From Shewanella oneidensis MR-1 (GTDB lineage Bacteria > Pseudomonadota > Gammaproteobacteria > Enterobacterales > Shewanellaceae), in NCBI RefSeq assembly GCF_000146165.2, contig NC_004347.2, positions 4,697,029 to 4,761,028 of the forward strand: a DNA stretch of 64,000 nt. Reading direction: 5' to 3'. This document shows, in pieces, positions 44,944-50,922 of this stretch. A program made the position numbers and the translations under genes. The first letter of the stretch is position 1. Each line of letters begins with the position of its first letter. Below the pieces are notes generated by a model, which made no database searches, was not told the DNA's origin, and saw nothing but the letters and a program-made list of their open reading frames with translations.

Positions 44944-46212
44944 AATTCTGTGTCATTTCAGTAAAATATTCAAAAACAGGAATGACACATGACCCAACCT
45001 TTTAACTTCGAACAAGCCCTTAAAGATCTGCAGTCAGGTAAAAGCCTCACAGGTAAAGACAGCATTCTTGGCCCACTGATCAAGCAACTCACTGAAGCGG
45101 CTCTCCAGGCTGAGCTTGAGCAGCATTTAGCGCATGATCCTCAGCCTAATCGTAAAAATGGCAAAACCCCTAAGACCATTAAGCATCCGTCCGGTAACTT
45201 TGAGTTAGACGCGCCTAGAGACCGCAATGGCACCTTTGAGCCTCAGTTGATTAAGAAAAATCAAACTACACTAACCGATGAAATCGAACGTAAAGTGTTG
45301 TCGATGTTCAGTATAGGTATGAGCTATCGCGATATTAATCAACATGTTGAAGATATGTATGGGCTCAATGTGTCTAACGCAACAGTAAGCGCCATCACCG
45401 ACAAACTCATCCCCGAACTTAAAGCGTGGCAACAGCGCCCATTAGATAGCCATTATCCTATCGTTTGGCTTGATGCGATACATTATAAAGTCAAAGAGGA
45501 TGGGCGTTACGTCAGTAAAGCCGTTTACACATTGTTAGCGCTTAATATGAAAGGAAAAAAGGAAATTTTAGGGCTTCACTTATCCGAAAATGAAGGCGCT
45601 AATTACTGGCTATCCGTACTGGCCGATCTTAATAATCGTGGTGTAAAAGATATTCTTATCGCCTGTGTTGACGGCTTGACCGGTTTCCCTGAGGCCATAG
45701 CCAGTATCTTCCCTCATACGGAAACACAGCTATGCGTTATCCACCAGATCCGCAACTCAATGAAGTATGTCGCCTCAAAAAATCAGAAAGCGTTTATGGC
45801 TGATTTAAAGCCTGTGTATCGAGCCGTGAGTAAAGAAGCCGCAGAGATGGCCTTGGACGAACTGGAGGCCAAATGGGGTGATGCTTATCCGTTGGTAATC
45901 AACTCTTGGCGTCGCAAATGGCATAATTTGTCCCATTATTTTAAGTACCCAGAACATATCAGGAAAGTGATTTACACGACCAATGCGGTTGAGGCTGTGC
46001 ATCGCCAATTTAGAAAGCTCACCAAAACCAAAGGTGCATTTCCTAATGAAAATAGCTTGTTGAAGCTACTTTACGCAGGCATATTAAACGCCTCAGATAA
46101 ATGGACTATGCCAATCCACAATTGGAGCCTTTGTTTATCTCAGTTAGCGATTTATTTTGAAGGACGTTTAGATAGCGTGCTAGAAATTTAAAAATTAGCC
46201 TGACACAGAATT
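44944..46212 (+). mobile_element. IS256-family insertion sequence (intact)
   Basis: A 1269-base element bounded by AATTCTGTGTCA (44944-44955) and its exact complement TGACACAGAATT (46201-46212). It carries one transposase gene. The eight or so bases outside each end (GTGTTCAT, TTGAACGC) are not a direct repeat, so the usual target duplication is missing. It separates two cassette genes that lie on the opposite strand. Confidence 0.85.
44989..46191 (+). CDS. IS256-family (mutator type) transposase
   Basis: A 400-residue transposase. The DDE residues are visible in the family contexts VWLDAIHYK (first Asp, near 161), ACVDGLTGFPEAI (second Asp, near 227) and TTNAVEAVHRQF (Glu, near 330). The N-terminal quarter is the DNA-binding part. 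Length is standard and no frameshift is seen, so it is probably functional. GGAATGACACATG precedes the start. A broken relative lies at 28957-30675. Confidence 0.93.
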   Translation: MTQPFNFEQALKDLQSGKSLTGKDSILGPLIKQLTEAALQAELEQHLAHDPQPNRKNGKTPKTIKHPSGNFELDAPRDRNGTFEPQLIKKNQTTLTDEIERKVLSMFSIGMSYRDINQHVEDMYGLNVSNATVSAITDKLIPELKAWQQRPLDSHYPIVWLDAIHYKVKEDGRYVSKAVYTLLALNMKGKKEILGLHLSENEGANYWLSVLADLNNRGVKDILIACVDGLTGFPEAIASIFPHTETQLCVIHQIRNSMKYVASKNQKAFMADLKPVYRAVSKEAAEMALDELEAKWGDAYPLVINSWRRKWHNLSHYFKYPEHIRKVIYTTNAVEAVHRQFRKLTKTKGAFPNENSLLKLLYAGILNASDKWTMPIHNWSLCLSQLAIYFEGRLDSVLEI

Positions 46213-46412
46213 TTGAACGCCCTCGCTATAAATGATGCAATGGCTGTGCTAATGATCATTGCCACCATTAGATTGTCGATACTTCTCTCATAAAACCCGC
46301 CGTATATGAAATAGAAGATCATGAATCCTGCAATGGCTAGCATTGCAGGCAGCATCCGCTTTGTGAATTCCTGAGACTTTTTCCTCTGTTCTTCTCTTTC
46401 TTCTTGTTCCAT
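46213..46412 (-). pseudogene. Integron cassette gene truncated by the IS256-family element
   Basis: The minus-strand frame starts at ATG 46412 with AAGGAGAAACA upstream. It encodes a charged N-terminus (EQEEREEQRKK) and two hydrophobic segments, then runs into the IS at 46212, where it picks up about eight foreign residues before stopping at 46188. It follows the core site of attC 2 by about 25 bases, so it is the next cassette in the array. Its own 3' end and attC have been lost. It was a small membrane protein of unknown function. Confidence 0.75.
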
Positions 46413-46437
46413 TGTTTCTCCTTATTATTTCTAAGCA

Positions 46438-46537
46438 GCTAACGCCGTTTTAAAAGGCAAAATTAAAGCTGGCTTAAACAGGCGACGAAGGAGCAAAGCC
46501 AGCTTTAATTGCATCCTTTTTTAAAGCCTTGTTATGC
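46438..46537 (-). other. Integron attC site 2
   Basis: On the minus strand the site runs from GCATAACAAGGC to CGGCGTTAGC, 100 bases. The arms AATTAAAGCTGGCTT and AAGCCAGCTTTAATT are perfectly complementary over 15 bases, flanked by further pairing (GGC with TTTAAAA, and TTTTAAAA with CGGC) and the usual unpaired spacer bases. The layout fits long attC sites of Vibrio and Shewanella cassette arrays. The stop of the small coiled-coil gene (46532-46534) lies inside the first core site. Confidence 0.85.
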
Positions 46538-46672
46538 AGCAACTTCACGGTTAGCTTTGTACTTTTGGACTTCCAACTCACGGTTGTGTTTTTCTAACTC
46601 GCTCTGTAATTGACGCTCTTGCTTTCTATCTTCAAACTCTTTCTCCATTCGATGATAAATCAGGCCACCCAT
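46532..46672 (-). CDS. Integron cassette gene fragment: short coiled-coil protein
   Basis: A 46-residue frame on the minus strand, too short for standard gene callers. It is strongly helical and charged (EKEFEDRKQERQLQ, then ELEKHNRELEV) and ends AANREV-type with a stop inside attC 2, as expected for a cassette. The first codons overlap the tail of RAYT copy 2, so the original gene was probably longer and lost its 5' end when the RAYT element arrived. Function unknown. Confidence 0.5.
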   Translation of the reverse strand: MGGLIYHRMEKEFEDRKQERQLQSELEKHNRELEVQKYKANREVAA

Positions 46673-46887
46673 TTTAAATCAACAACATAATGCACTTTCC
46701 GTTTACCTACAACTTGTAAAAGTTAACATTGTTTAAAAAAGAACCATCAAAAGTCGCAGGGACAGCATCTGAGGCAATAAATTGCGCTAATCCCTTAAAA
46801 AATGGAGCATTTCAGACGAGGTATATCGTCCCATTGTACTTGGGAGGTGCTCGGCAATGGTTGCTTTCGAAGTGATATAAGCAGTTG

Positions 46888-47865
46888 TCAGTTACTATGA
46901 AAGTGCTGGCAGCTTGCGGCAAAGTGCCGTCGTCGCTTTTCAAGATGTTCGCAGTAATCGGTTAGTTCTTGTAATGTGCCTACTGGACCGTGAAATAGTT
47001 TTCCAAACTCGGTGGTCAGCTTGAGCCAATTGTCATGGGGGATATTTAATCTGATCAGTATGTTGGCGCTATTTTCACTGATGTATCCACGTTTATCGTT
47101 GCGAATAATTCGGCCAGTATCATCTACCAATTGAAGGTAATCCGTTAATGAAAACGCAATACCATTAGGTTGGTTGTTACACTCGTTACCAATAAAAGGC
47201 AGGAGATTGCTCGGCTGCTCACCTTTTAATGCGGCCCGAATACGTAGCTGAATACTGGTATGGTCGGATTGTTCTGGTGTATCAGCCAATTGCGCTCTAA
47301 TCGGATTCAAATCAACGTAAGTCATACAGGCTAACACGGCGGCTTCATCCAGTAAGGCCTGGGATTTAAACCGTCCTTCCCAGAAGCGACCTGTACAGTT
47401 ATCTTCTTGATTTGCTTGCCTTGCGATAGGTTCATTTAAGCAGCGCATAAACCAGCTAATATCGCACAAACGGCTGCGGTAAATGGCGATTGAATGTTTT
47501 AGCTTGAGTATTTGATGAGGTTCAACCAACTCACCTTTAACGAATTTTTGCGTTAATTCATCGCCTTTAAACAACTTATGCCACTGCTCCAGTACTTCAC
47601 GGTCAGTCCAGCGATTTGCCGTCTCGATGTCCATTCGAAAAACCACATGCAGATGATTCGACATCACCGCAAACGCTGCCACATCAATAGCAAAAATGGC
47701 TCCAAGTTCAAACAATAATGACTCTACCCAAGCGCGGCGATGGTCATAATTTTTCCCCGAATAGGCATCATCGCCACATAAAAATGCACGCCGCACCACG
47801 CGACTACAGCAATGGTAATAGGGTGTGTCTTCAAGACTTATCTGGGTTCGGCGAGGGCGCGGCAT
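46888..47865 (-). CDS. REP-associated tyrosine transposase (Y1 family), copy 2
   Basis: A 325-residue near-identical homologue of 27749-28726, with the same HUH site (SNHLHVVF, H71 and H73), Y183 in MTYVDLNPIRA and FWEGRFKSQ. Differences are scattered single residues, a short ILKLKHS stretch and the C-terminal FHSN against FKSN. ATG 47865 follows GGAGG; the frame is open a few codons further. No disabling change is visible. Two diverged but intact copies suggest activity or selection in this genome rather than recent duplication. Confidence 0.85.
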   Translation of the reverse strand: MPRPRRTQISLEDTPYYHCCSRVVRRAFLCGDDAYSGKNYDHRRAWVESLLFELGAIFAIDVAAFAVMSNHLHVVFRMDIETANRWTDREVLEQWHKLFKGDELTQKFVKGELVEPHQILKLKHSIAIYRSRLCDISWFMRCLNEPIARQANQEDNCTGRFWEGRFKSQALLDEAAVLACMTYVDLNPIRAQLADTPEQSDHTSIQLRIRAALKGEQPSNLLPFIGNECNNQPNGIAFSLTDYLQLVDDTGRIIRNDKRGYISENSANILIRLNIPHDNWLKLTTEFGKLFHGPVGTLQELTDYCEHLEKRRRHFAASCQHFHSN

Positions 47866-47868
47866 ACA

Positions 47869-47910
47869 AACCTCCTTGTTCAATGCTTAATCAAAGCATA
47901 GTCGGAGGTT
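47869..47910 (-). promoter_or_regulatory. Ribosome-binding-site hairpin of RAYT copy 2
   Basis: On the minus strand AACCTCC (47910-47904) pairs with GGAGGTT (47875-47869), which includes the Shine-Dalgarno sequence. The inner ATGCTT/AAGCAT stem (47899-47894 with 47888-47883) matches copy 1. The spacer bases differ (GACT against AACT, TGAACAA against TAAACAT) while both stems are unchanged. Confidence 0.7.
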
Positions 47911-47943
47911 AGCTACCGCGCCATTAAGGTTGGGTGCTGAGAT

Positions 47944-48010
47944 GGTCACCTCGGTCTCGGCATCGCAATGTGCCATGATTTAGGTGCACAAAATCTGACT
48001 CGAGGTGACC
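47944..48010 (+). promoter_or_regulatory. Inverted repeat covering the IS110 transposase ribosome binding site
   Basis: GGTCACCTCG (47944-47953) and CGAGGTGACC (48001-48010) are perfectly complementary. The second arm includes the GAGG Shine-Dalgarno sequence of the transposase. A transcript entering from outside would contain both arms and could hide the site; one starting between them would not. Confidence 0.55.
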
Positions 48011-48013
48011 GAT

Positions 48014-49048
48014 ATGAACTATAAACTCATCAGCATTGATTTGGCAAAAACTGTCTTCCAAGTCGCAGCCTTTAACCCTGATAACACCATTGCTTTTAAC
48101 CGTAAAATCAATCGCCCAGCATTACTTGACATGCTTAGGCAATGCGAGCCGACACTCGTGGTGATGGAAGCCTGCTACAGCGCTAATTACTGGGGGCGTA
48201 CAATCGAAAAACTCGGCCATACCGTCAAGCTTATCCCCGCCAGAATGGTGAAAGCCATGCTGGTTGGTAATAAGAATGACGCCAATGATGCGGTTGCCAT
48301 CGGAGAAACGGCTGGCCGCCCTAAAGTGAGTCTACTTCGCCCTAAAACGGTCGAGCAGCAGGATATTCAATCTTTACTGCGCATTCGTGAGCGCTTGGTG
48401 GAGAATCGCACGGCTAACTGCAATCAACTGCGTGGTTTTCTCGCGGAATACGGCCTGATTGTCGCAAAGACCCGCCGCCAGTTGATGTTAGCCATTCCGC
48501 TCATTCTTGAAGATGCTGACAACGAATTATCCACGGTTGCCAGAGGGTTTATTCAACGACTCTATGAGTTTCAGTTGTATTTAAATGAACAAATCGACCA
48601 GGTTGCACAGGACATATTAGCCCTTGCCCAAGCCATGCCACAGTATCCATTATTGCTAACCATCCCCGGTGTCGGCCCTATCGTCGCATCCACATTATTA
48701 GCCAGTATTAATGAAGTTAATGATTTTAAAAATGGCCGGCAATTGGCGGCATGGCTAGGGCTCACTCCTTCACAATACAGCAGTGGCACGACCAATCGGC
48801 TCGGCAAGATAACCAAGCGCGGAAATCAAACGCTCCGGCGGTTACTTATCCATGGCGCAAGAACCGTGGTGAACTGGTGCGATAAGAAAGACGACTCACT
48901 TAGCCTGTGGTTACAACGGCTTAAACAGCGTCAACACGTCTGCAAAGTGACGGTTGCCTTGGCCAATAAGATGGCTCGGATGGTGTTTGTAGTGATGAGC
49001 CGCGGACAAGCATTTGATATGAATAAGGCCTGTAAATTGGCAACGTAA
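48014..49048 (+). CDS. IS110-family transposase (DEDD recombinase)
   Basis: A 344-residue transposase. The N-terminal RuvC-like DEDD domain shows D9 (SIDLAK), E52 (VVMEACYSA), D89 and D92 (KNDANDA). The C-terminal transposase_20 domain has a helix-hairpin-helix (TIPGVGPIVAS near residue 217) and the candidate catalytic serine in TPSQYSSGTT (S256 or S257). Such enzymes are guided by a non-coding RNA made from the element. ATG 48014 with GAGG eight bases upstream is chosen over GTG 48005. All key residues are present. Confidence 0.93.
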   Translation: MNYKLISIDLAKTVFQVAAFNPDNTIAFNRKINRPALLDMLRQCEPTLVVMEACYSANYWGRTIEKLGHTVKLIPARMVKAMLVGNKNDANDAVAIGETAGRPKVSLLRPKTVEQQDIQSLLRIRERLVENRTANCNQLRGFLAEYGLIVAKTRRQLMLAIPLILEDADNELSTVARGFIQRLYEFQLYLNEQIDQVAQDILALAQAMPQYPLLLTIPGVGPIVASTLLASINEVNDFKNGRQLAAWLGLTPSQYSSGTTNRLGKITKRGNQTLRRLLIHGARTVVNWCDKKDDSLSLWLQRLKQRQHVCKVTVALANKMARMVFVVMSRGQAFDMNKACKLAT

Positions 49049-49358
49049 TGCAGTGTTTTTTGCGTAAATAGACTCAAAATGTAAATAGATAAATGTCCAT
49101 CAAAGCACAACAGCGGTAATGGTATTAATGAGTTAAACGGTTTGTCTTACCCAAAACCTGATGAGGACAGTGGCCTTTGAGGCCATGTGGGTGCCAAGGA
49201 GGGTAAGACGTCAATTTGGATCTCATTAGGGCGCAACAGACGCCGGATATATGTCGCAAGACCGCAAACCATTAACGACCGATACCCCGTTGTGAAAGGT
49301 GAATTATCGATTAGCACAAATTAATTTGAACAAAATAGGACATTGACCTTGCTAACCC
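49049..49358 (+). ncRNA. Candidate bridge/seek RNA region of the IS110-family element
   Basis: There are 310 bases between the transposase stop and the right inverted repeat with no coding frame. GTCTTACCC (49144-49152) pairs exactly with GGGTAAGAC (49201-49209). Inside, TGGCC (49171-49175) pairs with GGCCA (49181-49185), leaving an internal loop. A second weaker hairpin is GGCG/CGCC at 49230-49244. IS110 and IS1111 elements are known to encode a guide RNA in their non-coding ends, so the position fits. The RNA limits are not determined. Confidence 0.6.
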
Positions 49359-49372
49359 CGAGGTGACCATAT

Positions 49373-49540
49373 ATGTCCACTATTAACCAAGTACAGATTA
49401 TTGAGGATAGCTATATCAATGTGCATGATTTTATTAAGCGTCCAGCCCTATATGTGCCAGAATCGCTGCAAGCTAAATACGATGTGGATAATTTGCAAAT
49501 CCCAACTTATCTACGCCAACAAAAGCCTCCAACGCATTAA
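49373..49540 (+). CDS. Short frame ending in an FtsZ-like C-terminal peptide (fragment)
   Basis: 55 residues starting at an ATG made by the IS110 right edge. The end reads LQIPTYLRQQ, which resembles the conserved C-terminal peptide of FtsZ (LDIPAFLRKQ) that binds membrane anchors. The rest (IIEDSYINVHDF, RPALYVPESL) is not recognised. It may be the tail of a gene interrupted by the mobile elements, or a chance frame. It has no obvious ribosome binding site. Confidence 0.4.
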   Translation: MSTINQVQIIEDSYINVHDFIKRPALYVPESLQAKYDVDNLQIPTYLRQQKPPTH

Positions 49541-49560
49541 TTAACCTGAGCTCGGGTTAA
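49541..49560. terminator. Near-perfect palindrome between convergent genes
   Basis: TTAACC and GGTTAA flank an inner GAGCTC palindrome, between the short fragment and the methyltransferase stop. No T-run follows, so a terminator role is only possible. Confidence 0.35.
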
Positions 49561-50195
49561 TTAGCTTGATACAAAAACACCACATCTTTATCTATCACTT
49601 CGAGCCGCCAACCATAATGCTCGGCAAGCCATTGAAAAGTGGCTTCGGCGTAAAAGTTAATATGAGTGGGATCATTTTTATAATGCCAAGTGCTAAATGC
49701 CGTGGGATTAAGCACTCGCTTGGTCATCACGGCCAAAATGCCCTTGGGTTTGAGCATCCCCTTTAACTGTGTCAGCAAAGCATCGGCATCACTTACATGC
49801 TCAATCACTTCGGTAAGGGTAATAAAATCGTATTGACGAGTCAGTAACTCGGGGTGGTTCGCGTAATAAAGATCGTAGTTCTCGACCCGATAACCCCGCG
49901 CTTGCGCCATCAGGCTTAAGGCTTTGCCTTCACCACAACCAAAATCCAGTCCCAATGCTGTGGATTCAAAACGCGCCAATAAGGGAGCGAGAGTCCTATC
50001 TAAAAACTGTTGGTAACCTAAATCCTGGGGGTGATTTTCATGTTTATCGTACTCAGCCTTTTCTTCATCGCGACTCAAATAAAACTCAGCGGGGACACTC
50101 ACCAAGGCACAACGCTGACATTGTTGGTAAGGGCGACGTTTATCGTGATGATAAGCCACTAAATCGGTGCTATGGCACAGCGGACAGGTATTCAA
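49557..50195 (-). CDS. Class I SAM-dependent methyltransferase with N-terminal zinc ribbon
   Basis: A 212-residue protein. The N-terminus has a C4 zinc ribbon (CPLCHS, then CQRCALV). A Rossmann methyltransferase follows with motif I LDFGCGEGKAL near residue 84 and the ITLTEVIEHV block near residue 126. It uses S-adenosylmethionine; the acceptor is unknown. Zinc-ribbon methyltransferases of this type often act on sugars or small molecules. It stands alone; a basic secreted protein gene follows upstream on the same strand. Confidence 0.85.
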   Translation of the reverse strand: MNTCPLCHSTDLVAYHHDKRRPYQQCQRCALVSVPAEFYLSRDEEKAEYDKHENHPQDLGYQQFLDRTLAPLLARFESTALGLDFGCGEGKALSLMAQARGYRVENYDLYYANHPELLTRQYDFITLTEVIEHVSDADALLTQLKGMLKPKGILAVMTKRVLNPTAFSTWHYKNDPTHINFYAEATFQWLAEHYGWRLEVIDKDVVFLYQAN

Positions 50196-50262
50196 CAGCA
50201 GTTCCTAAAAGAGTTGTAAGGCAAACAGCGAATATTGCCTTTAGGTGGATAACGATTAACAG

Positions 50263-50616
50263 CTAAGGTTTAGGGATTTTACGCTCTTTGGCTGCGGCTT
50301 CCTTTGCTTCTTGCAGATATTTTTGCTCACGGTTTTCCCTTTCATCAAATTGCTTTTGCGCCTTGAGCTTTTGCTGTGCCTCCCAATCCTGAGGATTGGT
50401 TTGCTGTTTTATTTTTTCTTCCCGCGACCTTGTCTCGCTTGCTGCTTGGCGTGCTTTTTCGAGCTGTGCCTGTTCGAGTCGCTCAGAATCGATACGGGCC
50501 TTATCGGCCCTTTGCTCCAAGGTTAACCGTGGTTTGGCTTGCTCCGCTGCATGTGCCGCGGGCAATAACGCGCCAAGACACATCCCTAAACAGATGGTTT
50601 TAATGACTCTTTGCAT
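50263..50616 (-). CDS. Exported coiled-coil protein of unknown function
   Basis: A 117-residue protein with a signal peptide ending AHA near residue 23. The rest is a highly charged helix rich in K, E, Q, R and A with no cysteine, so a periplasmic coiled coil. No family was recognised. The gene is separated from the methyltransferase by 67 bases on the same strand and may share a transcript with it. Confidence 0.65.
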   Translation of the reverse strand: MQRVIKTICLGMCLGALLPAAHAAEQAKPRLTLEQRADKARIDSERLEQAQLEKARQAASETRSREEKIKQQTNPQDWEAQQKLKAQKQFDERENREQKYLQEAKEAAAKERKIPKP

Positions 50617-50922
50617 CCTATATTCCCCTTTATTCCCCTTGAATCCTTGTTCACCTTATTGCCACAGCTAACGGAGTTTGCAGAGCAAAACATAGCATAA
50701 ATCATTATTTTGCCGTGATCAGTTAGCATTATTTTCGCTTCAGCAAATAAAATTAAGTTATCCTAAACTATTATTTTTTAATTTATATTTGAGCAAAACA
50801 TCGATTCGGTTTATTTTTAACCCCATATGAATGATGTACGATTTGATACAAGCAAACTTTTGATTCAAGCAAACTAAGGGAAAGGATGTGACCTTAATCA
50901 ATGTCACCGAGGGAGTATCCTA
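50617..50922. other. Divergent intergenic region before the GGDEF-EAL gene
   Basis: 306 bases, A/T-rich in the middle. A GCTAAC ... GTTAGC pair about 60 bases apart (50667-50728) loosely resembles an attC but lacks the long internal arms and any cassette context. No coding frame is seen. GAGGGAGTATCCTA precedes ATG 50923. Confidence 0.4.

Larger units (their letters stand above)
46655..47936 (-). mobile_element. RAYT element, copy 2
   Basis: This copy has the same plan as copy 1 on the opposite strand: end motif (GGTTGGGTG at 47928-47936), leader hairpin, RAYT gene and a tail to ATAAATC (46655-46661). The tail is about 80 percent alike by eye. The IS110-family element begins exactly where the end motif is broken. 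The tail abuts a cassette gene fragment. Confidence 0.65.
47937..49375 (+). mobile_element. IS110-family (IS1111-like) insertion sequence with non-coding 3' region
   Basis: About 1.44 kb. It has subterminal inverted repeats GGTCACCTCG (47944-47953) and CGAGGTGACC (49359-49368), set seven bases in from the left edge and about seven from the right. Subterminal repeats are typical of the IS1111 subgroup. A TG dinucleotide at both edges (47935-47936 and 49374-49375) could be the recombination core. Removing the element rejoins GGGTG and TCCAC, resembling the GGGTGTCCAAC end motif of RAYT copy 1. Confidence 0.75.

Noticed and set aside
47881..47910. RAYT leader palindrome as a rho-independent terminator
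   Set aside because: There is no T-run after either arm, and the second arm contains the ribosome binding site of the gene.
50667..50728. A third attC site upstream of the GGDEF-EAL gene
   Set aside because: GCTAAC and GTTAGC are present about 60 bases apart, but the long complementary arms and a cassette gene ending in the site are missing.
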